From: Gammaproteobacteria bacterium | GTDB lineage: Bacteria; Pseudomonadota; Gammaproteobacteria; Thiohalobacterales; Thiohalobacteraceae | Length of the DNA: 64,000 bases | Reading direction: 5' to 3' | NCBI GenBank assembly: GCA_018819175.1 | Contig: JAHJQQ010000012.1 | Coordinates: 124,001-188,000 of the forward strand | In this document: one piece after another, positions 1 through 8,440 of the stretch | Numbering within the stretch: position 1 is the first letter of the stretch | How the letters are laid out: each line of letters starts with the position of its first letter | The notes under the pieces: model-generated | What the model saw: only the letters and a program-made list of their open reading frames with translations | Databases searched by the model: none | What the model was told of the DNA's origin: nothing | Program-made: the position numbers and the translations under genes

Positions 1-122
1 GGCGCAAACATCGCGCCTAACTCACCCTACATCGAATTTCCCCCGGTTCCCGCCCTAGTCCCTACCTGACCCTTCCAGTATCATTGCCGTCTTTCCAGTA
101 ACGCCCAATCTGAGACGGATTC

Positions 123-3100
123 ATGCTGCATATCCCCGGCGCGCCCGCCCTTTCCAGTTTCCGCACCGAAAAGCTTCTGGCCCGCGCCCGCGCGGTCGTC
201 GCTGACATCGAAACGATCCACAGCGAGTACTGGCATTTCGTCGATCTGGAACAGCAGCTCGAATCCGCGGATCGGGCCACGCTCGAGAAACTGCTGGATG
301 ATGGCGCTGCCCGGGTGCCGGCATCGCCGACGGCGCAGCTGATCCTGGTGGTGCCGCGTCTGGGGACTATCTCGCCCTGGGCCAGCAAGGCCACGGATAT
401 CGCCCACAATTGCGGGCTGGAACGCATCCATCGCATCGAACGCGGCATTGCCTACCGCATCAGCCTGGCCGGTGGTCGCGCGCTGTCGGATCACGAACGC
501 ACCCTGCTGTTGCCATTGCTGCACGATCGCATGACCGAGACCGTGCTGGCGGCAGTCGAGGAGGCCGAGGCCCTGTTCCGCACAGCGGACCCGGCGCCGC
601 TGACCAGCGTCGATATCCTCCTGGGCGGACGCGCCGCGCTGGTGGCGGCCAATGCCAGTCTGGGTCTGGCGCTGTCGGATGACGAAATAGATTACCTGGT
701 CGAGAGCTACGCCGGTCTGAAACGTAATCCCACCGATGTCGAGCTGATGATGTTCGCGCAGGCCAACTCCGAACATTGCCGGCACAAGATTTTCAATGCC
801 GATTGGATCATCGATGGCCAGCCACACAGCGAAACCCTGTTCGGCATGATTCGCGAGACCCATCGCGCCAGCCCTGAGGGTGTGTTGTCGGCCTATAAGG
901 ACAATGCTGCGGTAATGGCGGGTTTCAATGCGCAACGGTTTTTTCCGGATGCCGACGGTTGTTATGCCGCGCATGCGGAAGATGTGCATATCCTGATGAA
1001 GGTCGAGACGCATAATCACCCGACCGCCATCTCGCCCTTTGCCGGCGCGGCGACCGGCTCCGGCGGCGAAATCCGCGATGAAGGTGCGACCGGTCGCGGC
1101 AGTAAACCCAAGGCCGGATTGTCCGGCTTCTCGGTATCGAATCTGCGTATCCCCGGTTTCGAGCAGCCCTGGGAAACCGATTTCGGCAAACCCGCGCGCA
1201 TCGTGTCCGCGCTCGACATCATGATCGAGGGTCCGTTGGGTGCGGCGGCGTTCAATAATGAATTTGGCCGGCCGAATCTGTGCGGCTATTTCCGCACCTT
1301 CGAGGAACGCGTGCCCGGTCCGACGGGCGACGAAATCCGCGGTTATCACAAACCCATCATGATCGCCGGTGGCTACGGCAACATCCGCGCCGAGCATGTC
1401 GAGAAGCACGATATCCCCGCCGGCGCGCAGCTGGTGGTATTGGGTGGCCCGTCCATGTTGATCGGCCTGGGCGGTGGCGCGGCATCGAGCATGTCCAGCG
1501 GTACCAGCGCCGAAGACCTCGACTTCGCTTCCGTGCAGCGCGGCAATCCGGAAATGCAGCGTCGCGCCCAAGAGGTGATCGATCGCTGCTGTGCCCTGGG
1601 CGAGGACAGCCCAATTGTGTCCATCCACGACGTTGGCGCCGGTGGTCTGTCGAACGCCTTGCCGGAACTGGTCCATGATTGGGATCGCGGCGCGCGCTTC
1701 GAACTGCGCGCGGTGCCGAGCGATGATCCCGGCATGTCGCCGATGCAGATCTGGAGCAATGAATCCCAGGAACGGTATGTGCTGGCGATTGCGGCTGATC
1801 GTGTCGAACAGTTCCAGGAAATCTGCGAGCGCGAACGCTGTCCGTTCGAGGTGGTCGGTGAGGCCATCGACGAGCAGACGTTGATTGTCGGCGATGCGCA
1901 TTTCGACAATCTGCCCGTCGATCTGCCGATGGCATTATTGTTCGGCAAGCCACCGAAGATGCTGCGCGATGTGCATCATCGCACCTTCACCAAACCGGAT
2001 TTCGACACGAGCGCAATCGATATCCGCGACGCTGCCTACCGCGTTTTGAATCTGCCGGCCGTGGCCGACAAAACCTTTCTGATCACCATCGGTGATCGCA
2101 GCGTCACCGGTACTGTGACGCGTGATCAGATGGTCGGTCCCTGGCAGGTGCCGGTCGCCGATGCCGCCGTTACCTGTACCGACTATCAGGGTCACACCGG
2201 CGAGGCGATGGCGATGGGTGAACGCACGCCGATCGCGCTGGTGGATGCCGCGGCGTCCGGGCGCATGGCGGTCGGTGAAGCGATCACCAATATAGCCTGT
2301 GTACGCATTGCGCGTATCGAGGACATTCGTCTCTCGGCAAACTGGATGGCGCCGGCCGGACATCCGGGCGAAGACGCCAACCTGTTCGACACCGTGCGTG
2401 CCGTCGGTAAGGAACTCTGCCCCGAACTCGGTATCGCGATTCCAGTGGGCAAGGATTCGCTGTCAATGAAGTCGGTGTGGAAAGAGCAGGGCGAAGCGCG
2501 CGAAGTCACCGCGCCGGTGTCGCTGATCGTGACCGCCTTCGCGCCGGTGCAGGATGTGCGCCACACACTGACGCCGCAATTGCGCAGCGACATGGGCGAT
2601 ACCGATCTCATTCTGATCGATCTGGGCAAGGGCCGTAATCGTATCGCCGGTTCCGCATTGGCGCAGGTCTATAAGCAGGTCGGACATCACGCACCGAATC
2701 TGGATGACCCGCACAGCCTGAAAGCCTTCTTTGCGGCGATCCAGGAATTGAGCGGCGAAGAGCTGCTGCTCGCCTACCATGACCGTTCCGATGGCGGCCT
2801 GTTCGCCACGCTTTGTGAAATGTCGTTCGCCGGCCATGTCGGTATCGATATCCAGCTTGATGAATTAGGTGACGATGCAGCGGCGGTGTTGTTTGCCGAA
2901 GAATTGGGCGCCGTCATCCAGGTGCAGCACTGCGACACCGACACCGTGCTGGATATGCTGCGCGAACATGGCTTCGCGCGTCACAGCCATGTCATCGGTA
3001 CCCACGAAGAAGACGACCGTATCCGCATCAGTTGCAATGGCCGCTTGGTATTGGACGAATCGCGCGTCGATCTGCAGCGTGCCTGGAGCGAAACCAGTTT

Positions 3101-4019
3101 CCGCATGCAGGCCCTGCGCGATAACCCGGTCTGCGCACAGCAGGAGTTCGATGCACTGCTGGATCGACAGGATCCGGGTATTCAGGTCAAACTCAATTTC
3201 GAACCTGATGAAGATGTCGCCGCGCCTTTTATCCATAAGGGCAGCAGACCGCGCATGGCCATCCTGCGCGAGCAGGGCGTCAACGGCCAGATCGAAATGG
3301 CCGCGGCCTTTCATCAAAGCGGCTTTGAGAGTATCGACGTGCACATGAGCGATATCCTCAGTGGACGCGTCTCGCTCAGCAGCTTTAAAGGCCTTGTCGC
3401 CTGCGGTGGTTTCTCCTATGGCGACGTGCTCGGTGCCGGCCAGGGCTGGGCCAAGTCGATTCTGTTCAACACGCAGGCACGCGACGAATTCGCCGCCTTC
3501 TTCGCCCGCGAAGACAGTTTCGGTCTCGGCGTCTGCAACGGCTGCCAGATGATGTCGAGCCTGAAAGACCTGATCCCCGGCGCCGAACACTGGCCACGCT
3601 TCCGGCGCAATCTGTCCGAACAATTCGAGGCGCGTTTCTCTCTCGTCGAAATCCTGCCCTCGCCGTCATTGTTCTTCGCCGGCATGCACGGCTCACGCAT
3701 GCCCATCGCCGTTGCGCACGGTGAAGGTCGCGCCGAATTTGCGTCAACGGACGCCGTGCAACAGATCCTGACCGAGCGCCTGGTCACTGCGCGTTATCTG
3801 GATCACTACGGTCGTGCCACCGAGGTATACCCGCTCAACCCGAACGGCTCACCCACCGGCATCACCGGCCTGACCACCACCGACGGTCGCTTCAGTATCA
3901 TGATGCCGCACCCCGAACGCGTGTTCCGCACCGTTCAACATTCCTGGCATCCGGACAGTTGGGGCGATGACGGCCCCTGGCTGCGCATGTTCCGCAATGC
4001 GCGGGTGTGGGTGGGATAG
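123..4019 (+). CDS. purL: Phosphoribosylformylglycinamidine synthase (FGAM synthetase), large single-chain form
   Basis: Catalyses the fourth step of purine synthesis in the cytoplasm: FGAR + glutamine + ATP to FGAM. At 1298 residues it matches the single-chain form of Gammaproteobacteria. In order it carries a PurS-like N-terminal part, a linker, two AIR-synthase-type ATP-binding halves (for example NSEHCRHKIFNADW and KVETHNHPTAISPFAG in the first) and a C-terminal class I glutaminase. In the glutaminase the nucleophile is Cys1138 in GVCNGCQMM and the catalytic His/Glu are in PHPERVFR near the end. The ATG start gives the normal family N-terminus. Its last codons and stop lie inside the first unit of a 155-bp tandem triplication, so the 3' UTR is rearranged while the protein end looks intact. 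No partner gene is adjacent. Confidence 0.98.
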   Translation: MLHIPGAPALSSFRTEKLLARARAVVADIETIHSEYWHFVDLEQQLESADRATLEKLLDDGAARVPASPTAQLILVVPRLGTISPWASKATDIAHNCGLERIHRIERGIAYRISLAGGRALSDHERTLLLPLLHDRMTETVLAAVEEAEALFRTADPAPLTSVDILLGGRAALVAANASLGLALSDDEIDYLVESYAGLKRNPTDVELMMFAQANSEHCRHKIFNADWIIDGQPHSETLFGMIRETHRASPEGVLSAYKDNAAVMAGFNAQRFFPDADGCYAAHAEDVHILMKVETHNHPTAISPFAGAATGSGGEIRDEGATGRGSKPKAGLSGFSVSNLRIPGFEQPWETDFGKPARIVSALDIMIEGPLGAAAFNNEFGRPNLCGYFRTFEERVPGPTGDEIRGYHKPIMIAGGYGNIRAEHVEKHDIPAGAQLVVLGGPSMLIGLGGGAASSMSSGTSAEDLDFASVQRGNPEMQRRAQEVIDRCCALGEDSPIVSIHDVGAGGLSNALPELVHDWDRGARFELRAVPSDDPGMSPMQIWSNESQERYVLAIAADRVEQFQEICERERCPFEVVGEAIDEQTLIVGDAHFDNLPVDLPMALLFGKPPKMLRDVHHRTFTKPDFDTSAIDIRDAAYRVLNLPAVADKTFLITIGDRSVTGTVTRDQMVGPWQVPVADAAVTCTDYQGHTGEAMAMGERTPIALVDAAASGRMAVGEAITNIACVRIARIEDIRLSANWMAPAGHPGEDANLFDTVRAVGKELCPELGIAIPVGKDSLSMKSVWKEQGEAREVTAPVSLIVTAFAPVQDVRHTLTPQLRSDMGDTDLILIDLGKGRNRIAGSALAQVYKQVGHHAPNLDDPHSLKAFFAAIQELSGEELLLAYHDRSDGGLFATLCEMSFAGHVGIDIQLDELGDDAAAVLFAEELGAVIQVQHCDTDTVLDMLREHGFARHSHVIGTHEEDDRIRISCNGRLVLDESRVDLQRAWSETSFRMQALRDNPVCAQQEFDALLDRQDPGIQVKLNFEPDEDVAAPFIHKGSRPRMAILREQGVNGQIEMAAAFHQSGFESIDVHMSDILSGRVSLSSFKGLVACGGFSYGDVLGAGQGWAKSILFNTQARDEFAAFFAREDSFGLGVCNGCQMMSSLKDLIPGAEHWPRFRRNLSEQFEARFSLVEILPSPSLFFAGMHGSRMPIAVAHGEGRAEFASTDAVQQILTERLVTARYLDHYGRATEVYPLNPNGSPTGITGLTTTDGRFSIMMPHPERVFRTVQHSWHPDSWGDDGPWLRMFRNARVWVG

Positions 4020-4463
4020 GTTAAGGATTTTCCCACCGCTAAGACATCAACGGCGCACGAAGAATAATTTTTATCGAGAGTTTTCCTGTGAGTTCCCTCT
4101 CCCCGCGCGGGAGAGGGCCAGGGAGAGGGGTGCTAGATAGTGTCACTTTCTCTGCGCGGGTGTGGGTGGGATAGGTTAAGGATTGTTTCCACAGCTAAGA
4201 CATCAACGGCGCACGAAGAATAATTTTTATCGGGAGTTTTCCTCTGAGTTCCCTCTCCCCACGCGGGAGAGGGTTAGGGAGAGGGTGCTAGATAGTGTCA
4301 CATTCTCTGCGCGGGTGTGGGTGTGATAGGTTAAGGATTGTTTCCACCGCTAAGACATCAACGGCGCACGAAGAATAATTTTTATCGGGAGTTTTCCTGT
4401 GAGTTCCCTCTCCCCGCGTGGGAGAGGGCCAGGGAGAGGGCTGCGAGATAGTGTCACCCTCTC
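3999..4463. repeat. Three tandem copies of a 155-bp unit containing the purL stop codon
   Basis: Units begin at 3999, 4154 and 4309, an exact 155-bp period with scattered substitutions. Each starts with the last six or so codons and stop of purL (gcgcgggtgtgggtg...), then a conserved spacer with AAGACATCAACGGCGCACG, and ends with an inverted CCCTCTCCC / GGGAGAGGG palindrome. That palindrome family also occurs at 13170 and 24094. The units therefore arose by tandem duplication of the purL 3' end plus a palindromic repeat. No gene is visible inside. Confidence 0.93.
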
Positions 4464-4675
4464 CATGGCTCATCCATCAACGGGAAGAACAAAGCCGATT
4501 CCGTAGCCACTATCCGCTTGAAACGATGGTTCATCGGATATACATGACCAAAACTCAAATTTGAAATTTTCCCCTCAATAAATATCGCTTGACCTCTCTA
4601 TGCGAGGCGACATAGATTTCCATCGCAAGGGGGCGGACAAGCCCGATATAAAAAAATCAATAATGGGGGTCCGTG

Positions 4676-4924
4676 ATGTCAATCGCATCATTATCCGTGC
4701 GGCTTGTTGCTTCCCGTTTTCTATCTATCCGTGGCACCAACGTATTTCTACTCTTTCTGCTCACACTCTGCGCATCATGGGTGCAAGCCGCCGGACATAA
4801 CGGCACCGTCTTCAATGGCAGTAGCCGGCTTGGACGATATAGGAAAAATCCACGGAACGGTCGTTGGCCAGGATCAATTCGATTTCGGTGTGCGGTACGC
4901 CGAAGTATTCGATCAGATCCTTGA
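4676..4924 (+). pseudogene. Orphan signal-peptide coding fragment, probable truncated secreted-protein gene
   Basis: From the ATG at 4676 (a GTG lies directly before it, with a GGGGG tract upstream) the reading gives a convincing export signal: a basic N-terminus, a hydrophobic run NVFLLFLLTLCASW and a possible VQA-A cleavage site near residue 39. After about residue 45 the frame becomes arginine-rich nonsense. That part lies antisense to the decayed Ub-Mut7-C fragment at 4812-5027, and the frame stops at 4924. I read this as the 5' end of a lost secreted protein joined to unrelated DNA around 4800. It could instead be a small lineage-specific secreted peptide, so confidence is low. Confidence 0.35.
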
Positions 4925-5027
4925 CCGAGGTGCGTCGCGTGAGTTAGCGGGTAATGGTCGTCTTGCGCAACGCCGGCGGCAGGAAATCGTTCAGTTCTTC
5001 ATGGAAGCGCAGCTGCACCCGTGACAT
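4812..5027 (-). pseudogene. Decayed N-terminal (ubiquitin-like) part of a Ub-Mut7-C family protein
   Basis: Reading leftward from an ATG at 5027 gives MSRVQLRFHEELNDFLPPAL, then an in-frame TAA at 4946-4944, then TSVKDLIEYFGVPHTEIELI and LANDRSVDFSYIVQAGY before a final stop at 4812. This matches the beta-grasp, ubiquitin-like N-terminal domain that precedes Mut7-C RNase domains, with the expected short loop damaged around the stop. The RNase part (normally about 150 further residues with acidic and Cys residues) is absent. The gene is therefore both interrupted and truncated. Family assignment is from memory of the conserved pattern LRFyaELNdFLpp...SVKDlIEslGVPHtEvdLIl.N..SVdF. Confidence 0.75.
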
Positions 5028-5123
5028 CGGCCGGTCCATGCAAGATATTCAAGAGGTCTGTATGTTTTTGTAGCTGTCATCTCACCGGAAAATCAGGGGT
5101 GGCTCAGAGAGTAATTGTTACTA

Positions 5124-5256
5124 AGGAGCCACTGATTAATTCGTCATTGCGAGGAGCGGCGCGACGCGGCAATCTCTAAGGTGTTGATCTGGCGGTTGGG
5201 AGATTGCTTCGCTTCGCTCGCAATGACGACATTACGGTATTAATCAGATCTTCCCT
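5124..5256. mobile_element. 133-bp MITE-like element with AGGAnCCnCTGATTAAT ends
   Basis: The left end AGGAGCCACTGATTAAT (5124-5140) and the right end, read from the other strand as AGGGAAGATCTGATTAAT (5239-5256), are imperfect terminal inverted repeats. They are related to the ends of the elements at 18787-19008 and 46380-46491. The interior is a long imperfect palindrome starting CGTCATTGCGAGGAGC and ending GCTCGCAATGACG, a repeat type common in proteobacterial genomes. No coding capacity. Confidence 0.6.
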
Positions 5257-5400
5257 AATACTTACAAAGAATTCCTCTCTGAGCCAGCCTTGATTGTTCG
5301 AGGGATGGGATTATCGATCTGATAGCAGGCTGGTCATTGTAAAAAAACACATTTTAGGGATAGACTGGGATCCTACAAAAAAAGAACGATTGGGGGGCAA

Positions 5401-5649
5401 ATGAGACAAATAATTAAAAACACGTTGTTTTTTGTTCTGATATCGGCAGGAAGCGGTATTGCTATCGCCGAAACAGAGACCGTTTATGATCAACAAGGTC
5501 GGCCCATTAGCGAAGTTAAGGATGACGGAAGCGCTGCATCTTATTCATATGGTAAGAATGGCGTAAAAGCAAAGACTGTAGATAGTCAGGGACGGGTGCA
5601 GGAGTTTGACTTACCCGAAGATGCTGTTCAGCCGCCGCCAGGAGAGTGA
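5401..5649 (+). CDS. Small secreted protein with YD-repeat-like sequence, function unknown
   Basis: An 82-residue protein. Residues 1-23 form a Sec signal peptide (hydrophobic LFFVLISAGSGIAI, likely cleavage after AIA). The mature 59 residues contain VYDQQGRPISEVKDDGS, YSYGKNGV and VDSQGRVQEF, a pattern like single Rhs/YD repeats. It ends with an acidic, proline-rich tail. A GGGGGG tract lies five bases before the ATG. The next gene starts 41 bp downstream in the same direction, so the two may be co-transcribed. The flanking DNA (5260-5700) is clearly richer in A/T than the core genes nearby, which fits recent acquisition. I cannot assign a function. Confidence 0.7.
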   Translation: MRQIIKNTLFFVLISAGSGIAIAETETVYDQQGRPISEVKDDGSAASYSYGKNGVKAKTVDSQGRVQEFDLPEDAVQPPPGE

Positions 5650-5690
5650 GGGAAAGATTCTATTGTTGATATAAATGGGGAAATAAAAAA

Positions 5691-7226
5691 ATGAATAATA
5701 ATAATCTGGCAAAGACGAGTTTCCGTTCCAGAGTAATCCAATATACAAGAATCCTGTTCTTACTGTTTTCCGGGGCAATGAGCGGAATGGCGAGCGCGGA
5801 TACCTTTATTTTCTTCGATAGTGATGCCGGTGATTATATAGGTAATGGTGTTACTCAGACTTTAACCGATAGTAGCGGCATATTTGCCGCTTCAAAGAAT
5901 TATGACAATGGAGTCACCGTTAATTACAACGGGGGAAGCTATTGGACGCTTGATTTTGCAGCGGCAGGCAATCAGTTGTTGTCACCCGGAGCCTATGAAG
6001 GGGCAACCAGGTTTCCCTTTCAGTCGCCCTTGGCGGCTGGCCTTAGTGTTTATGGCGCGGGACGCGGCTGCAACACGCTTACGGGGCGTTTTTATGTTCA
6101 TGAAGTAACGTACGAAGCTGATAATTCCATCAGTGCATTTGCAGCCGATTTCGAACAGCATTGTGAAGGTGGCGTGCCGGCGCTTTATGGTGTCGTGCGG
6201 GTCAATTCGAGTGTTCCTATCCCCGATTCAGATGGCGATGGTGTTATGGATATCGCCGACAATTGCCCCGCAATTGCAAACCCTGACCAGACAGATACAG
6301 ATGGTGATGGTTTAGGCAATTCATGTGATCCGGTTCAAGGATCTACCTTCATTTTCTTTGATAGTGAGCCGGGTGACTATATCGGGGGCGGGCAACAGCG
6401 GACGTTTACTCTTGATGACGGCACTATCACGGCATCCAGATCATCAGGTGGCGTATCGATGCGATTTAATGGGGGATCAAATTGGTGGTACTTGGATTTC
6501 GTGCCGCCTGCAGGCCAAGAATTAAAAGTAGATTCCTATGAGGATGCAGCCCGTTACCCGTTCCAGTCACCAACCCAGCCGGGCCTCGACGTCAGCGGTA
6601 GTGGACGCGGATGCAATACACTAAGTGGTCGATTTGATGTGCTGGAGTTGCAACTCAACCCGGATGGCAGTGTTCGTAATTTCGCCGTGGATTTCGAGCA
6701 GCACTGTGAGGGCGGTGATCCGGCCTTGTTTGGCGTCGTTCGATTCAATTCGGAAACTGCGCTAAATAATTTTGATATGGATGGCGACGGTATTATCAAT
6801 GTCGCTGACAACTGTCCGGAGGATCATAACCCGCTGCAGGCCAATGTCGATGGTGACGAATTTGGGGATGTCTGCGATCCATTCCCGTCTGACGAAAACA
6901 ATCTGGGCGCCTGCCTGGGTGTCGTTGGTGATCAATCTTCGAGTATTGATCGGCTCACTGATGACCTGGGTCAATTGCAGAATCAGCTGGACATTCTGAA
7001 TGACCGCTTAGCCGATTCGGATGGCGATGGTACGATCGATAGCTACGATACTTGTGGCGCAACGATTGCTGGAGAGTCTACAGATCACTCTGGATGTTCT
7101 GCCAGCCAGTACTGTGCAAGTATGGCAAATAGGCGGTTATGCGAAAATGCCGATTGGAACAACGACGAACCAGTGAATGCGCGTGATTGCCGGTGGACTG
7201 GACGTGCGAGTTGTATTCCGCGCTAG
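5691..7226 (+). CDS. Secreted protein with a duplicated ~140-residue domain and thrombospondin type 3 repeats
   Basis: 511 residues. The signal peptide is residues 1-36 (RILFLLFSGAMSGMASA). Two homologous domains follow, about 37-178 and 218-360. Each begins TFIFFDSxxGDYIG and contains GRGCNTLxGRFxVxE and FEQHCEGGxPALxGVVRxNS, with paired cysteines that could form disulfides. Each domain is followed by calcium-binding thrombospondin type 3 repeats (SDGDGVMDIADNCP, TDTDGDGLGNSCDP, MDGDGIINVADNCP). A helical stretch DRLTDDLGQLQNQLDILNDRL (about 421-441) precedes a last DSDGDGTID unit and a Cys-rich tail. It is probably periplasmic or extracellular and calcium-stabilised. The duplicated domain is not one I can name. 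Confidence 0.85.
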   Translation: MNNNNLAKTSFRSRVIQYTRILFLLFSGAMSGMASADTFIFFDSDAGDYIGNGVTQTLTDSSGIFAASKNYDNGVTVNYNGGSYWTLDFAAAGNQLLSPGAYEGATRFPFQSPLAAGLSVYGAGRGCNTLTGRFYVHEVTYEADNSISAFAADFEQHCEGGVPALYGVVRVNSSVPIPDSDGDGVMDIADNCPAIANPDQTDTDGDGLGNSCDPVQGSTFIFFDSEPGDYIGGGQQRTFTLDDGTITASRSSGGVSMRFNGGSNWWYLDFVPPAGQELKVDSYEDAARYPFQSPTQPGLDVSGSGRGCNTLSGRFDVLELQLNPDGSVRNFAVDFEQHCEGGDPALFGVVRFNSETALNNFDMDGDGIINVADNCPEDHNPLQANVDGDEFGDVCDPFPSDENNLGACLGVVGDQSSSIDRLTDDLGQLQNQLDILNDRLADSDGDGTIDSYDTCGATIAGESTDHSGCSASQYCASMANRRLCENADWNNDEPVNARDCRWTGRASCIPR

Positions 7227-7277
7227 CAAAACAAGCAGGGCGCGCGAAGTGGCGGAAGCATTACTGAGAGTTTGTAG

Positions 7278-7305
7278 CGAGCGGTTCGATTACTCGGACC
7301 GCTCG
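7278..7305 (+). other. Hairpin downstream of the TSP3-repeat gene
   Basis: Perfect 8-bp arms CGAGCGGT / ACCGCTCG around a 12-base loop, about 50 bp after the stop codon. No T-tract follows, so this is at best a weak or factor-dependent terminator. The rest of 7227-7470 holds no gene. At 7411-7431 there is a short GCGGGCAAGCCTGCTCC palindrome of the kind found as REP sequence in pseudomonads. Confidence 0.4.
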
Positions 7306-7470
7306 AACTGCAGGCGATCGATTTACAGGAGTTTTGAGTCAGTGCAGGAGTTGTTGCACTACGTTCTAAGGGGCGGAATATTTTAAATTAACCGTCCAGT
7401 CTCCGAATTGTTCGCGGGCAAGCCTGCTCCTACGTTAAATGACATTCGCTCTTTACAGATCTTCTCTGAT

Positions 7471-8436
7471 TCAACACACGCGGTTGCGATCTTCCCCTTC
7501 CAGATAAGCGCGAATATTTTCGGTGAGTCCATTCACCAGGCGTTGGCGAGCCTCGCGGCTGGCCCAGGCGATGTGCGGGGTGACGATCAGGTTGGGTAAT
7601 TGTATTTCCAGCAGCGGGTTGCCGTGACGCGGTGGTTCTTCGATGAGCACGTCGATGCCGGCGCCGCCGAGTTGTTTATTTTGTAATGCCGAGACCAGCG
7701 CCGGTTCGTCCACGATGCCGCCGCGCGCGGTGTTGATCAGCAGTGCGGTGGGTTTCATCAATGCGAGTTCGCGGGTGCCGATCAGGTTGCGGGTTGTCTG
7801 GGTGAGTGGGCAGTGCAGGCTGAGGACATCCGCGTTGTGCAATACCTCGTCCAGCGGTGCGCGGTTGCTGCGGCTATCACCGCCGGGGCGCTGGGCAATG
7901 AGGACGCACATGCCGAAGGCCGTGCCGATGTTGGCCACGGCGCGCCCGAGTTCACCATAACCCACAATGCCGAGTGTCTTGCCACGCAATTCCTGGATCG
8001 GGATGTCGAGTACGCAGAAGCCGCGTTGGTTCGGCCAGCGTTCATGCGCGGCCCGGTGCTGTTCGCTGAGACGTCGTTGCAGGCTGAGGATCAGCGCGAA
8101 CACGTGTTCGACAACGGAGGGCGTTGCGTAGCCGGTGACGTTGGTAACAGCGATGCCGCGCTCGGAGGCGGCGCTAAGGTCGATGTTATTGGTGCCGGTG
8201 GCGGCGACGCAGATCAGTTTGAGTTTGGGTGTTTGTGCCAGCAGCTCGGCATCAAGGACAAATTTATTGGTGATGACGACTTCGGCATCCTGCAACCGTT
8301 CCACGACGTTGGACGCTGAACTGTGATCATGCAAGTCCCAGTGAGGTAGGGTGGCGCGCAATGCGCTGAGATCCAGATCCTCGGGATGCAGCGTGGCCAG
8401 GTCCAGCACCACGCCGTGCGTCAGCGCTGCAGGCAT
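7471..8436 (-). CDS. hprA: D-2-hydroxyacid dehydrogenase, hydroxypyruvate/glycerate type
   Basis: NAD(P)-dependent reduction of a 2-oxoacid, most likely hydroxypyruvate to D-glycerate, in the cytoplasm. From the ATG at 8436 the protein has 321 residues, normal for the family. It has the substrate-loop signature GTNNIDLSAASERGIAVTNV, the Rossmann motif GIVGYGELGRAVA, the second signature with LINTARGGIVDEPAL (catalytic Arg in the TARGG segment), the catalytic Glu in IDVLIEEPP and the catalytic His in VTPHIAW. An upstream in-frame ATG would add 33 residues that overlap the next gene and is rejected. The start lies 4 bp after the stop of the chalcone-isomerase-like gene, so the two form an operon. 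Exact substrate is an inference. Confidence 0.88.
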   Translation of the reverse strand: MPAALTHGVVLDLATLHPEDLDLSALRATLPHWDLHDHSSASNVVERLQDAEVVITNKFVLDAELLAQTPKLKLICVAATGTNNIDLSAASERGIAVTNVTGYATPSVVEHVFALILSLQRRLSEQHRAAHERWPNQRGFCVLDIPIQELRGKTLGIVGYGELGRAVANIGTAFGMCVLIAQRPGGDSRSNRAPLDEVLHNADVLSLHCPLTQTTRNLIGTRELALMKPTALLINTARGGIVDEPALVSALQNKQLGGAGIDVLIEEPPRHGNPLLEIQLPNLIVTPHIAWASREARQRLVNGLTENIRAYLEGEDRNRVC

Positions 8437-8440
8437 GCTG

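Noticed and set aside
81..1901. 606-codon open frame on the minus strand inside purL
   Set aside because: Antisense to a certain gene; its composition is that of a GC-codon shadow (His/Arg/Gly-rich, no domain).
3999..4463. CRISPR-like array in the three-unit repeat
   Set aside because: Units are long, contiguous tandem copies without unique spacers; no cas genes in the window.
4600..4680. Possible c-di-GMP riboswitch (CAAGGGGGCGGACAAGCCC region)
   Set aside because: The conserved cores of the GEMM aptamers are missing and no suitable downstream gene exists.
7440..7480. Another AGGAACCTCTGATT element end (AGATCTTCTCTGATT)
   Set aside because: Only one degenerate end is present, with no inverted partner within 400 bp.
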